Shown piece by piece: positions 16,615 through 25,475 of a stretch of DNA of 64,000 nt (positions are counted from its first letter, which is position 1; every line of letters starts with the position of its first letter). The notes below the pieces were generated by a model. It saw only the letters and a list, made by a program, of their open reading frames with translations, was not told the origin of the DNA and did no database searches. The stretch spans positions 3,968,001 to 4,032,000 of the forward strand of contig NC_017075.1 of assembly GCF_000284255.1 (NCBI RefSeq), in the 5' to 3' direction. The position numbers were made by a program, and so were the translations under genes. Source of the DNA: Rubrivivax gelatinosus IL144 (lineage in GTDB: Bacteria > Pseudomonadota > Gammaproteobacteria > Burkholderiales > Burkholderiaceae_C).

Positions 16615-17382
16615 TCAATTCACGGCCAGCGGCTCGACGACGAGCCGCTCGCCTTCCAATCGGACCTGCGCCGGCTTGCCGACGATGTCGTCGGCCAGCG
16701 GCGTCTCGGTCGTGCGGTACATGCCGGCCACCGAGACGAGCTGCGGCTCCATGCAGGTACTGAAGATGCGGGCGTTGACGTCGCCGCGCGCGCCGGCGAT
16801 GGCGCGGCCGCGCAGCGGCGCGTAGACGTGGATGCTGCCGTCGGCGATGACCTCGGCGCCGAAGCTGACGACCGACAGCACGACCAGGTCGCCGCCGCGC
16901 GCGTAGACGCGCTGGCCCGAACGCAGCGGCTTGTCGACGATCAGCGTCGTCGCGGCCGCGGCCGCAGCCGGGACTTCGACCTCGCGGATCACCTCGACCT
17001 CGCGCACGACTTCCCGCACGACCTCGCGCACCTCGGGCTCCGGGCGCGGCTCGTGGCGCTCGGGCTCGGTCGCCGGCGGCAGGCCGGCTTCGCGCGCCGC
17101 GGCCATCTGCGCCTCGCTGCCGCCCTGCGCCGCGACCGCGTGCATGCGGTGGCGCGCCAGGTGCGCCAGCAGCGCGGCGAAGTCGGGCACCGCCTCGCCG
17201 TCGCGCAGCGGGCTCAGGTCCAGCACCAGCGGCTCGTCGTCGAACAGCCCGGGGCTGTCGGCGAAACGCTCGTCCAGCGCGGCGCCCAGCGCAGCGGCGT
17301 CGGCGACGTGCAGGCGCAGTGCGGTGAGCCACCAGGCGGTGCTCTTGAGGTCGAACAGGGGGGAAGCCGGCGAAACGGACAT
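16615..17382 (-). CDS. minC: Septum formation inhibitor MinC
   Basis: A 255-residue FtsZ-assembly inhibitor. The N-terminal domain (about residues 1-105, starting with F-D-L-K-S-T-A-W-W-L-T-A-L-R-L) blocks FtsZ; the C-terminal beta-helix (about 150-255, with R-S-G-Q-R-V-Y-A-R-G-G-D-L-V-V-L and H-V-Y-A-P-L-R-G-R-A-I-A-G) binds MinD. The linker holds repeated EVxEVxR units followed by a poly-Ala run. I start at the ATG at 17382; an upstream in-frame ATG at 17451 would add 23 residues unlike the family. Confidence 0.95.
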   Translation of the reverse strand: MSVSPASPLFDLKSTAWWLTALRLHVADAAALGAALDERFADSPGLFDDEPLVLDLSPLRDGEAVPDFAALLAHLARHRMHAVAAQGGSEAQMAAAREAGLPPATEPERHEPRPEPEVREVVREVVREVEVIREVEVPAAAAAATTLIVDKPLRSGQRVYARGGDLVVLSVVSFGAEVIADGSIHVYAPLRGRAIAGARGDVNARIFSTCMEPQLVSVAGMYRTTETPLADDIVGKPAQVRLEGERLVVEPLAVN

Positions 17383-17451
17383 GGACACGGGAACGGACGA
17401 CGACGCGGCGGGCGCGCTGCCGGACGACGCGCAAGGTGGAAACCGCGCCAA

Positions 17452-17457
17452 AGTCTA
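17452..17457 (-). promoter_or_regulatory. Candidate -10 (TAGACT) upstream of minC
   Basis: Reads CATAGTAGACTTTGG on the minus strand, 70 bases before the minC start. It is the only AT-richer patch in the gap, and the same hexamer occurs before mrpA, the 31534 gene and recC. No clear -35. Confidence 0.35.
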
Positions 17458-17520
17458 CTATGGGGCCCGCCTTCGGCCCGGTGCGGGCACGCAAGCGTTA
17501 CACCGCCCCCCCGAAAACGC

Positions 17521-17555
17521 CGACGCCCCGGCACCCTCGCGGGCCCGGGGCGTCG
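17521..17555 (-). terminator. Rho-independent-like terminator after the receptor operon
   Basis: Perfect 11-bp stem CGACGCCCCGG / CCGGGGCGTCG with a 13-base loop, 11 bases past the chemoreceptor stop codon. On the minus strand it is followed by GCGTTTTCGG, a short T run. Confidence 0.75.
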
Positions 17556-17566
17556 GGAAGCCGGCT

Positions 17567-19096
17567 TCAGCCGCCGGCGCGGGCCGTGCCGCCGAGCTGG
17601 AACACCGCCACGGCCTGGGTCAGCGCCGCGGCCTGCTGGCGCATGCTGGCCGCCGCGGCAGCGCTCTGCTCGACGAGCGCGGCGTTCTGCTGCGTCATCT
17701 TGTCGAGCTCGGCGACGGCCTGGTTGACCTGGCCGATGCCGCCGGACTGCTCGCTGCTGGCGGCGCTGATCTCGCCGATGATCGCGCTGACCCGCTGCAC
17801 GCCGTCGACGATCTGCTGCATCGCCGCGCCGGCCTCCTGCACGAGGCGGGTGCCGCCGTCGAGCTTCTCGCTGGAGGCGGTGATCAGCGACTTGATCTCG
17901 CGCGCGGCCTGGGCCGAACGCTGCGCCAGGCTGCGCACCTCGCCGGCGACGACGGCGAAGCCGCGGCCCTGCTCACCGGCGCGCGCCGCCTCGACCGCGG
18001 CGTTGAGCGCCAGGATGTTGGTCTGGAAGGCGATGCCGTCGATGACGCCGATGATGTCGCTCATGCGCCGCGACGCGGCGTTGATCTCGTCCATGCTGGC
18101 GACGACCTGCGAGACGACGCCGCCGCCCGAGCGTGCGGCCTCGGCCGCCTCGTGGGCCAGGCGGTCGGCCTGCTGCGCCGCGGTCGCGCTCTGGTGCACG
18201 CTGCCGGTCAGCTGCTCGACCGACGAGGCCGTGGCCTGCAGGTTCGAGGCCGTCGTCTCGGTGCGATGGCTCAGGTCCTGGTTGCCGGTGGCGATCTCGT
18301 CGGACGCGGTGGCGATCGAGTCGGTGGCCACGCGGATCGTGCCCACCGTGTCGCGCAGCCGCACGGCCATCGCCGCCAGGTCGGCGTTCAGCGAGCTGGT
18401 GTCGCCCGGGGCGACGACCGGCTGCACGCGCAGGTCGCCGTCGGCGATGTGGCGCGCCAGGCGCTTCAGCTCGGTGGGCTCCTCGCCGAGGTCGCGCCAC
18501 ACAGAGCGCACGACCACCGCCGAGACGCCGCCGAGCACGCCCAGCACGACGAGCCCGGTGACGAGGTTGAGCCACACCGCGTTCTGCGTGCCCCGCGCGG
18601 CCTCGTCCTGGCGCGCCGTCGTCGCCGCACGGGCGGCGTCGGTGCGCGCCTTCAGCGCCTTGTCGAGCGCGGCCTGGGCGGTCTGCATGCGCGAGACCTG
18701 GTCGCCCATCTGGCCCTGGCCGAGCATCGCCCGCGTCGCGCCCAGCGCCGCCGCCTGGTAGGCGTCGAACGAGCCCTTCAGCTCGCCGGCGACGGCCGAC
18801 TGGCCGGCCAGCGCGCCGAGCTGGCCGAGCTCGGCCTGCACCTTGGCGACGATCGCCTCGACGTCCTTCAACTTGTCGGCGTCGCCTTCGGCGGCCGCCG
18901 ACTGCAGCGTCATGCGGAACTGCTCGACGCCACGGTCGACGGCGAGCACGTGCTCCAGCGCCGGGCCGTCGACGTCGCGCAGCTGCATCAGCGAGCCCGA
19001 GGTCGTGGTGCCGACCCACCAGCTCAGCAGCAGCCCGACGGCGAACACCGCGGCGGCGCTCATCGGCAGCGCCCAGATCTTGGTCCTGAACTTCAT
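17567..19096 (-). CDS. Methyl-accepting chemotaxis protein (4HB-type sensor)
   Basis: A 509-residue chemoreceptor. TM1 is at about residues 8-30, an all-helical periplasmic domain of about 145 residues follows, then TM2 (about 176-200), HAMP (about 200-255) and the long coiled-coil signalling domain. The hairpin tip G-I-A-F-Q-T-N-I-L-A-L-N-A-A-V-E-A-A-R-A-G-E-Q-G-R-G-F-A-V-V-A is canonical. There is no CheR-binding pentapeptide; the C-terminus is G-T-A-R-A-G-G. It is the last gene of a three-gene unit with a porin and a small periplasmic protein (20-base gap), which suggests that these proteins deliver or sense the ligand. Confidence 0.93.
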   Translation of the reverse strand: MKFRTKIWALPMSAAAVFAVGLLLSWWVGTTTSGSLMQLRDVDGPALEHVLAVDRGVEQFRMTLQSAAAEGDADKLKDVEAIVAKVQAELGQLGALAGQSAVAGELKGSFDAYQAAALGATRAMLGQGQMGDQVSRMQTAQAALDKALKARTDAARAATTARQDEAARGTQNAVWLNLVTGLVVLGVLGGVSAVVVRSVWRDLGEEPTELKRLARHIADGDLRVQPVVAPGDTSSLNADLAAMAVRLRDTVGTIRVATDSIATASDEIATGNQDLSHRTETTASNLQATASSVEQLTGSVHQSATAAQQADRLAHEAAEAARSGGGVVSQVVASMDEINAASRRMSDIIGVIDGIAFQTNILALNAAVEAARAGEQGRGFAVVAGEVRSLAQRSAQAAREIKSLITASSEKLDGGTRLVQEAGAAMQQIVDGVQRVSAIIGEISAASSEQSGGIGQVNQAVAELDKMTQQNAALVEQSAAAAASMRQQAAALTQAVAVFQLGGTARAGG

Positions 19097-19116
19097 CGCA
19101 GCCCTCCGGCGATGGG

Positions 19117-19515
19117 TCAGTCGAGCGTCAGCACGGCCTTGACGCTGCCGTCGACGGCCGATTTCTCGACGTAGCCGACACCCTTGGGATCGGCGGCGAC
19201 GGCCTTGCGCACCGCCACCGAGTCGGGCAGCTGCCTGGGCGCCTGGCCCTTGCCGGAGAAGACGATGCGCGACCAGGTCGACTTCACCTGGGCGACGTCG
19301 CGGCCGGTGGCCTTCTTGTAGAACTCGGCGTACTGCGGCGACGCGTCGGGCAGGTCCACCGGGTTGTGCGCGCTGCTCTTGCCGAGGAACAGGTCGGCGA
19401 CCTGCTCCTTGCTCAGCGGCCCGACGGCCGGGTTGGCGATGACGACGAGTTCGGCGCGAGCGGCGAAGGCCGCGAACAGCAGGCCGGCGACGAGCGGAAG
19501 ATGACGGTTCTTCAT
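19117..19515 (-). CDS. Small PstS-like periplasmic protein
   Basis: A 132-residue protein with a clear signal peptide (M-K-N-R-H-L-P-L-V-A-G-L-L-F-A-A-F-A-A-R-A, cleavage before ELVV). The mature sequence A-N-P-A-V-G-P-L-S-K-E-Q-V-A-D-L-F-L-G-K and later G-V-G-Y-V-E-K-S-A-V-D resemble one lobe of PstS-type phosphate-binding proteins, which are about three times longer. It is therefore a single-lobe relative that may bind an anion or act as an adaptor. It lies 13 bases after the porin gene and 20 bases before a chemoreceptor gene. Ligand unknown. Confidence 0.75.
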   Translation of the reverse strand: MKNRHLPLVAGLLFAAFAARAELVVIANPAVGPLSKEQVADLFLGKSSAHNPVDLPDASPQYAEFYKKATGRDVAQVKSTWSRIVFSGKGQAPRQLPDSVAVRKAVAADPKGVGYVEKSAVDGSVKAVLTLD

Positions 19516-19528
19516 CGTGGGCTCCTGC

Positions 19529-20791
19529 TCAGAACACGAAGTCCACGGCGACCGAGAACAGGTCGACCTTGGCGCCGGGTTCGAAGCCGGGCTGGTAGTT
19601 GGTGAAACGGCCGTAGGAGCCCTTGTCGACGTTCGTGCGGTCCCACTGGAGCTTGAGCGCCGTGTTGCGCATGAAGTCCCAGCGCAGGCCGACGGTGGCC
19701 GTCTTCTGCGAGCCGTTGAGCACCTGCAGCGTGCGGTTGATGCCGCCGACGACGGCCGCCGCCGCGCCATCCAGCGGCGCCGAGCCGGTGGCCGCGAACG
19801 CCGCTTCCTCGTTAACGTCGGCCTTGATGCGGGCGTAGCCGAGGTAAGGCGTCAGCGTGCCGAAGCGCCAGCCGCCGACGAGCTGCCAGCCGGTGGTGTC
19901 GGCGAGCACGCTCTCGGTGTCGAAGCGCATCGCCTCGCCGCTGACGAACCACTGGCCCGGGTCGTAGCTGAAGCCCAGCGCCAGCACGCGCGTGGCCATG
20001 TCCTCGGTGCGGTAGCGGTCGGCGAGCACCGTGGCCCGCGCGGCGACGCTGGGGATCGGCGCCGCCGCGCTGCCGAAGGCGGCGATGCCGGCGTTCAGCG
20101 TGTTGACGCCGTCGGCGTCGATCTTGACGTTGAACGAGCTGTAGCCCAGGCGCAGCGACAGGTCGCCGATCTCGACGGTGTCGGCCAGGCCCCAGCTGCG
20201 GTCGCTCTCGATCGTGCCGGTCGGCAGGTCGGCCTTGGTGCGGCCGGCGAAGGCCTGCACGGTGTTCCTGAAGCTGCCGAAGTCACGGCGCCAGGCGAGG
20301 TCGGCACCGTCGTTGCTCGTCACCGGCAGGATGCGGTAGATCTCGGGCGCCGGGCGCACCATCGTGTTGGCGTAGCCGACGAGGCGGGTCTCACTGAGCT
20401 GGAACACCGGCAGCGCGGTGCGGCCGACACGCAGCGCCAGTTCGGGCGTGGCCTGCCACTTCAGGTTGGCCCACTCGACGTGCGGGCGCCAGCTGTTGTC
20501 GTGGTTCTGTTGCGAGACCAGCTGCACCACCGCCGACCAGCTCGGGCTGAACACCGCCGAGAGCTGGCCGCCCAGCTTGGTGTCGGGCGCGAAGGACCAG
20601 TCGTCGCTGACGCCGGCGCCCTTGGGCTGGAAGGCCGAGCCGACGAAGTCGGCCTGGTCCTCGCTGGAATGCACGGCGGCAACGGTGCCGAAGCCGCTGA
20701 ACTTGAATTCCGGCGCGCTCTGCGCCTGAGCGACGGACAGCAGGCCGCAGGCGGACAAGGCGACGGCGAGTCGGGTGATCGTGGGTTGCAT
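19529..20791 (-). CDS. Outer-membrane porin-like beta-barrel protein
   Basis: A 420-residue protein with a signal peptide ending A-Q-A and mature start QSAPEFKFSGFGTVAAVHSS. The body is rich in alternating beta strands, aromatic girdle residues and G-x-x-x pairs. It ends K-V-D-L-F-S-V-A-V-D-F-V-F, a terminal strand finishing in Phe as needed for BAM assembly. I start at the ATG at 20791 because the signal peptide begins there; the longer frame extends through the upstream gap. First gene of the porin/PstS-like/receptor unit. Substrate cannot be told from sequence. Confidence 0.8.
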   Translation of the reverse strand: MQPTITRLAVALSACGLLSVAQAQSAPEFKFSGFGTVAAVHSSEDQADFVGSAFQPKGAGVSDDWSFAPDTKLGGQLSAVFSPSWSAVVQLVSQQNHDNSWRPHVEWANLKWQATPELALRVGRTALPVFQLSETRLVGYANTMVRPAPEIYRILPVTSNDGADLAWRRDFGSFRNTVQAFAGRTKADLPTGTIESDRSWGLADTVEIGDLSLRLGYSSFNVKIDADGVNTLNAGIAAFGSAAAPIPSVAARATVLADRYRTEDMATRVLALGFSYDPGQWFVSGEAMRFDTESVLADTTGWQLVGGWRFGTLTPYLGYARIKADVNEEAAFAATGSAPLDGAAAAVVGGINRTLQVLNGSQKTATVGLRWDFMRNTALKLQWDRTNVDKGSYGRFTNYQPGFEPGAKVDLFSVAVDFVF

Positions 20792-20912
20792 GGTCTCGTT
20801 GTCGTGGACGCGCCACCATGCCCACCCCTCGTGGGCGGGCCGCCGGACCGGGCTCGGCGCGCCAGGGTCCCTGCGCTGGATGTCGGCATACCGGGCGGGG
20901 TCTTGTGTCCCC

Positions 20913-20924
20913 GTCATGCATGAC
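20913..20924. promoter_or_regulatory. Perfect palindrome GTCATGCATGAC upstream of the porin operon
   Basis: A 12-bp perfect dyad in the gap between the TetR gene and the porin gene, about 120 bases before the porin start. A plausible operator for the adjacent TetR regulator. It shares the ATGCAT core with another 12-bp palindrome at 31283-31294. Confidence 0.4.
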
Positions 20925-21008
20925 GCGCCACGCGAACAAGAAAAACGTGCAATACCGCACTCACGCCACCGCGAGCTGGCAGGAATCCTGCGGTCAGAGA
21001 ACGCGTTT

Positions 21009-21689
21009 TCAGCGTTTTTGGCGTTTTCTGGTGGCCGGAGCCGGATCAGCCGGCGCTCGCCCATGCCGGGCGACGCCTTCGACGATGTCCTCGATGACCC
21101 ATTCGCGCAGGCGCACCGGGTCGGCGATCGGGTAGCGGCGAAGCACCAGCACGGTGTGCAGATAACCGACGCCCTTGGTGAAGATCTGCTCGCCCAGCGT
21201 CAGCACGGCGGCGTCGTTCGCGTTCGCGCCGATCACCGCGGCGACCCGCTGGCGTCCCAGCTCCAGCATCTCGGCATACACGGGCTCGGCGCGCGCCATC
21301 TCCGGCGTCGTCTGGAAGCTCAGCGCCGGGTTGTAGACGATGCGGTAGAGGTCGGGCTGCTGCTCCCAGTAGCGCAGAAAGGTCTCCACGTGGGCACGCA
21401 GCACCTCGCGCGGCGAGGCATCCGGCGCCGGGGCCGTCAGCAAAGCATCCTGGAGTTCGCCGATGCACTCGGTCCAGACGGCGCGCAGCAGCTCGGTGCG
21501 GCTCTCGAAGTAGGTATAGAACGCCATCTGCGAGACGCCCAGCGGCTCGGTGACGGCGCGGATCGTCACCGCCTCGGAGCCCGCGCTGCGCATCAGCGCC
21601 TGGGCCTGCGCGATGAGCGCCTGGCGGAAAGAAGCGCGTGCGGCCGCGCTGCGGCGACGCTTGGGAGCCGGGGACTTTCTGGGGGCCAT
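21009..21689 (-). CDS. TetR-family transcriptional regulator
   Basis: A 226-residue regulator. The N-terminal DNA-binding domain (about residues 20-70) has the helix-turn-helix V-T-I-R-A-V-T-E-P-L-G-V-S-Q-M-A-F-Y-T-Y-F-E-S-R-T-E-L-L, preceded by a basic stretch. The remaining helices form the ligand and dimer domain. It lies directly upstream of, and in the same direction as, the porin/PstS-like/receptor unit, so it is a candidate regulator of that unit. I use the ATG at 21689; an upstream in-frame start at 21755 adds a Cys-rich stretch not typical of the family. Confidence 0.88.
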   Translation of the reverse strand: MAPRKSPAPKRRRSAAARASFRQALIAQAQALMRSAGSEAVTIRAVTEPLGVSQMAFYTYFESRTELLRAVWTECIGELQDALLTAPAPDASPREVLRAHVETFLRYWEQQPDLYRIVYNPALSFQTTPEMARAEPVYAEMLELGRQRVAAVIGANANDAAVLTLGEQIFTKGVGYLHTVLVLRRYPIADPVRLREWVIEDIVEGVARHGRAPADPAPATRKRQKR

Positions 21690-21791
21690 GCTGCGCTCCG
21701 GGGTTGGACAGACCGGCAGCCTGAAGGAGCACCGGTCGCGGCACAAAACCGTCACGCTCCGTCATCAAGGCGCACATGGGCTTACGTCGAA

Positions 21792-22856
21792 TCAAGCCGC
21801 GGCGACGATTTCGCGCGCGACTTGATCCAGTCCAACAGAACGTTCGACGGCCCCGCGTCGAACCGCCTCCTTGGGCATTCCATAGACAACACAGCTCGCT
21901 TCGTCCTGCGCAAGCGTGTGCGCGCCGGCCTGGCGCATCTCCAGCAGCCCCGCGGCGCCGTCGTCGCCCATGCCGGTCATGATGATCCCGGTGGCGTTGG
22001 CGCCGGCCGCGCGGGCCACCGATCGGAACAGCACGTCCACCGACGGCCGGTGGCGGTTGACCGGCGGGCCGTCGACGACGTCGACGTGGTAGTAGGCGCC
22101 GCTGCGGCGCAGCACGAGGTGGCGGCCGCCCGGGGCGATCAGCACCCGGCCCGGGATCACGCGGTCCTGGTGGCGCGCCTCGCGCACCTCGACCTGGCAG
22201 ATCCTGTCCAGCCGCTCGGCGAAAGCGGCGGTGAAACGCTCGGGCATGTGCTGCACGAGCACGATGCCCGGGCACACCCGCGGCAGCGCCGTCAGCACCT
22301 GCTCCAGCGCCTGCGTGCCGCCGGTGGAGGTGCCCAGCGCGACGATGCGTTCGGTGGTCTGCGACATCGCCCGCGTGGTGCCGGGCGGCAACACGGCGTC
22401 GGCGCTGAGCTTGGCGACCACCGCCGGCGGCTCCGCTGCCGCACGGCGCGGCAGCACGCGCGCCTGGGCGGCGCCGCGCACCGTGGCGGCCAGTTCGGCC
22501 GCCGCCTCGCCGAGGAACTGCTTGAGGCCGAGCTTGGGCTTGGTGACGATGGCCACGGCGCCGGCGGCCATCGCCTCCATCGTCGTGCGCGCGCCCTTCT
22601 CGGTCAGCGTCGAGCAGATGACGACCGGCGTCGGCCGCTCGTGCATCAGCTTGCGCAGAAAGGTCAGCCCGTCCATGCGCGGCATCTCGACGTCGAGCAC
22701 GATGACGTCGGGCCAGGCGCGCTGCATGCGCTCCATCGCGATCAGCGGGTCGGAGGCCGTCGTGACCTCGAAGTCGGGCACTTCGCCGAGCAGGGCGCCC
22801 AGCACCTGGCGCACGACCGCGGAATCGTCGACGACGAGCACACTGAGCTTCTTCAT
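21792..22856 (-). CDS. cheB: Chemotaxis response regulator methylesterase CheB
   Basis: A 354-residue protein with an N-terminal receiver (about residues 1-120; phospho-acceptor Asp in V-I-V-L-D-V-E-M-P) and a C-terminal methylesterase/deamidase domain. The catalytic residues are visible: Ser in G-T-S-T-G-G-T-Q, His in L-V-Q-H-M-P, Asp in M-T-G-M-G-D-D-G-A. It removes methyl groups from receptor glutamates after phosphorylation by CheA. It is the last gene of the cluster, 13 bases after cheR. ATG at 22856 is preferred to the TTG two codons upstream. Confidence 0.95.
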   Translation of the reverse strand: MKKLSVLVVDDSAVVRQVLGALLGEVPDFEVTTASDPLIAMERMQRAWPDVIVLDVEMPRMDGLTFLRKLMHERPTPVVICSTLTEKGARTTMEAMAAGAVAIVTKPKLGLKQFLGEAAAELAATVRGAAQARVLPRRAAAEPPAVVAKLSADAVLPPGTTRAMSQTTERIVALGTSTGGTQALEQVLTALPRVCPGIVLVQHMPERFTAAFAERLDRICQVEVREARHQDRVIPGRVLIAPGGRHLVLRRSGAYYHVDVVDGPPVNRHRPSVDVLFRSVARAAGANATGIIMTGMGDDGAAGLLEMRQAGAHTLAQDEASCVVYGMPKEAVRRGAVERSVGLDQVAREIVAAA

Positions 22857-22869
22857 CGGCAACGGCGCT

Positions 22870-23676
22870 TCAGCGCTTGACGTAGGTGGACGGTGCGATC
22901 TGGCGCACCGCGTCGCTGACGCCGTGCAGCGTCTCGGAGTGGCCGATCATCAGGTGGCCGCCCGGCTCCAGCTGGCCGAGCACGCGCGCGACGATCTGGC
23001 TCTTGGTGCCGGCGTCGAAGTAGATCATCACGTTGCGCAGGAAGACGACGTCGAAGCGCCCGATCGCCGGCAGCGGCCGGTTGAGGTTGACCTGGGCGAA
23101 ACGCACGCGCTCGCGCAGCGCGCGGCTGACCAGCAGCGTGCCCTCGGCCTTGCCGGTGCCGCGCAGGCAGTGGCGCTTGAGCAGCGCCGGCGGGATGCCC
23201 TCGGTGCGCTCCAGCGGATACAGGCCGCGGCGGGCGCGTTCCAGCACCCGGGTGCTGATGTCGGTGCCCAGCACCTCCCAGGGCGTCGAGCCCATCGCCT
23301 CGGCGAGCACCATCGCGATCGTGTAGCACTCCTCGCCGCTGGAGCAGGCAGCGCTCCAGACGCGCAGCGGCCGCGCCGCGGCGGCGGCCTCGCGCGCCAG
23401 GCGCTCGAGCAGCTCGAAGTGGCGCGGCTCGCGGAAGAAGTAGGTCTCGTTGGTCGTCAGCAGGTCGATCGCGGTCTGCACCTCGCCCGGCTGCTCGCCG
23501 CTGGTGAGCAGCCGGTAGTACTCGTCGTAGCTGCCGAGCGCGTGCTCGCGCAGCCGGCGCGAGAGCCGGCCGCTGACCAGCGCCTTCTTCGCCGGCGACA
23601 GGCGGATGCCCGCGGCTTCGTGGATGAAGCGCTGGAAACGTTCGAACTCGCGTTCGCTGATCACGGGATCGTGCAT
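22870..23676 (-). CDS. cheR: Chemotaxis methyltransferase CheR
   Basis: A 268-residue SAM-dependent methyltransferase that methylates receptor glutamates. It has the helical N-terminal domain, the [12 protein letters not shown] motif, S-A-A-C-S-S-G-E-E for SAM binding, [12 protein letters not shown], and the beta-subdomain. The start [17 protein letters not shown] at 23676 matches the family length. It sits between the receiver-EAL gene (5-base gap) and cheB. Confidence 0.95.
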   Translation of the reverse strand: MHDPVISEREFERFQRFIHEAAGIRLSPAKKALVSGRLSRRLREHALGSYDEYYRLLTSGEQPGEVQTAIDLLTTNETYFFREPRHFELLERLAREAAAAARPLRVWSAACSSGEECYTIAMVLAEAMGSTPWEVLGTDISTRVLERARRGLYPLERTEGIPPALLKRHCLRGTGKAEGTLLVSRALRERVRFAQVNLNRPLPAIGRFDVVFLRNVMIYFDAGTKSQIVARVLGQLEPGGHLMIGHSETLHGVSDAVRQIAPSTYVKR

Positions 23677-23681
23677 CGGGT

Positions 23682-24914
23682 TCAGGCCGCGTCGGGCCGC
23701 GTCGGGGCGCGCAAGCGCGCCAATTGGGTCTGATGGGTCTTGAGCCACGGAAGCAAGGCCTCGGCGGCCATCGGCCGCGCGACCAGGTAGCCCTGGGCGA
23801 CGTCGCAGCCCAGCGTCTGCAGCAGCCGCCAGTCGGCGATGCCCTCCACGCCTTCGGCCACGCAGACCAGGCCGAAACGGCGCGCCGTCTCCAGCGCCGA
23901 CTCCAGCAGCATGCGCTGGGCGTGGCGCACCGACGAGCCGTGCACGAACTGGCGGTCGATCTTCAGCTCGCTGAACGGGATGCGCGCCAGCTGGCTCATC
24001 GACGCGTAGCCGGTGCCGTAGTCGTCGATCGACAGCCCGAAGCCCTTGAGCCGCAGCCGCGTCAGCACGCCGATGCCGCCGTCGTAGGCGGCGACGACCG
24101 AGCTCTCGGTCAGCTCGAGCACCACCTGCGAGGGCTCGAGCGCGTGATCGCGCACGCGCGCGAGCAGTTCGCCGACGAGGTCGGGAACGGTCAGCAGCCG
24201 CGGCGACAGGTTCAGCGCCAGCGACAGGCGCAGCCCGCGCGAGCACCAGTGCGCCAGCGTGGCCAGGGCGGTCTCGGTGACCGAGAAGCTGAGGTCGCGG
24301 ATCAGCCCGCTGGCTTCGGCCAGTTCGACGAAGCCTCCCGCCGGCACGTCGCCCGCGCGCGGGTGGTGCCAGCGCGCGAGCGCCTCGACGCCGCGCAGCA
24401 GCCCGGTGCGCAGACAGATCTTGGGCTGGTAATGCACCGCGATCTGCCCGTGCACGATCGCACGCGCGAGGTCCTCGGCCGGTGGCAGCGCGATCGGCGC
24501 CCTGCGGGCCGGCGGTGGCCGCGAACTGCGGCGCAGCACCTCCGCCAGCACCTCGGCCGACAGCGGTTTCTGCAGGGCGGCGAGCACCGGCATGCCCATC
24601 TCGCGCGCCAGCGCCTCGACGGTGTGCACCAGCGCGCCTTCGTGCGCCGAGACGACGACCAGCGGCAGCATCAGGCCGCGCCGGTGCATCGCCTCGATCA
24701 GTTCGACGCCGTCCATGCCCGGCATCTCGAGGTCGACGATGACGGCCTGCGGCAGCGTGCTCTGCGCAAGGATCTCCAGCGCCTGCTCGCCGCTGGCGGC
24801 TTCGTCGACCGCCGCGACGCCGAGCTCGCGGCACATCGCCGCCATGTGCTGGCGCTGAACCTCGCTGTCGTCGACAACGAGGATCGAGGCGACAAGGTCG
24901 CGCAGCGTCGGCAT
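23682..24914 (-). CDS. Response regulator with EAL c-di-GMP phosphodiesterase domain
   Basis: A 410-residue protein with an N-terminal receiver (about residues 8-125; D15/D16 and phospho-acceptor D61 in V-D-L-E-M-P) and an EAL domain (about 145-395). The EAL motifs are intact: V-E-A-L-A-R-W, N-L-S-P, E-L-T-E-S, D-D-Y-G-T-G-Y-A-S, L-K-I-D-R, V-A-E-G-V-E and Q-G-Y-L-V-A-R-P, so it should hydrolyse c-di-GMP. The architecture matches RocR/VieA-like regulators without a DNA-binding domain. Its place between cheW and cheR suggests that CheA phosphorylates it, linking chemosensing to c-di-GMP. Confidence 0.92.
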   Translation of the reverse strand: MPTLRDLVASILVVDDSEVQRQHMAAMCRELGVAAVDEAASGEQALEILAQSTLPQAVIVDLEMPGMDGVELIEAMHRRGLMLPLVVVSAHEGALVHTVEALAREMGMPVLAALQKPLSAEVLAEVLRRSSRPPPARRAPIALPPAEDLARAIVHGQIAVHYQPKICLRTGLLRGVEALARWHHPRAGDVPAGGFVELAEASGLIRDLSFSVTETALATLAHWCSRGLRLSLALNLSPRLLTVPDLVGELLARVRDHALEPSQVVLELTESSVVAAYDGGIGVLTRLRLKGFGLSIDDYGTGYASMSQLARIPFSELKIDRQFVHGSSVRHAQRMLLESALETARRFGLVCVAEGVEGIADWRLLQTLGCDVAQGYLVARPMAAEALLPWLKTHQTQLARLRAPTRPDAA

Positions 24915-24934
24915 CGGCTCTGCCCTCGGGCGTA

Positions 24935-25465
24935 TCAGGACACGGCGGCCAGCGCCTCGGCGGACACGCCGATCGCGAGCACGCGCGCGACGTCCAGCAG
25001 GATGACGAAACGCCCGCGGACCTTGCCCATGCCGGCGATGAACTCGGCGGCCACGCGCGCGCCGAAGCTCGGCGGCGGCTCGACGTCCTCGGACGGGATC
25101 TCCAGCACCTCGCTGACCGCGTCGACGACGATGCCGACAGTCAGCGACTCATCGCCGTCACCGATCTCGACGATGACGATGCAGGTGCGCCGGCCGATCA
25201 CCGCCGCAGGACGCCCCAGGCGGGCCTGGAGATCCATCACCGGCACGACGGCGCCGCGCAGGTTGATGACCCCCAGCACCGCGGCCGGCATCGCCGGCAC
25301 TTCGGTCGGCTGGCGGTACTCGATGATCTCCTTGATCGTGCGGATCGTGATGCCGAAGAGCTCGCCGCCGAGCAGGAAGGTGAGCACCAGGCTGGGCTCG
25401 GTCTTCGCCTCGACCGGCGGGGCGCGGCGCACGGCCGCGCTGCCCGGGTTTGCCAGAGCAGTCAT
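24935..25465 (-). CDS. cheW: Chemotaxis coupling protein CheW
   Basis: A 176-residue protein. After a Pro/Ala-rich N-terminus of about 25 residues comes a full CheW domain with L-T-F-L-L-G-G-E-L-F-G-I-T-I-R-T-I-K-E-I-I, V-L-G-V-I-N-L-R-G-A-V-V-P-V-M-D-L and I-G-I/V-V-V-D-A-V-S-E-V-L. It bridges receptors and CheA. Start chosen at MTALANPGS, 10 bases after the receptor stop. Confidence 0.95.
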   Translation of the reverse strand: MTALANPGSAAVRRAPPVEAKTEPSLVLTFLLGGELFGITIRTIKEIIEYRQPTEVPAMPAAVLGVINLRGAVVPVMDLQARLGRPAAVIGRRTCIVIVEIGDGDESLTVGIVVDAVSEVLEIPSEDVEPPPSFGARVAAEFIAGMGKVRGRFVILLDVARVLAIGVSAEALAAVS

Positions 25466-25475
25466 GGCCTGCACC

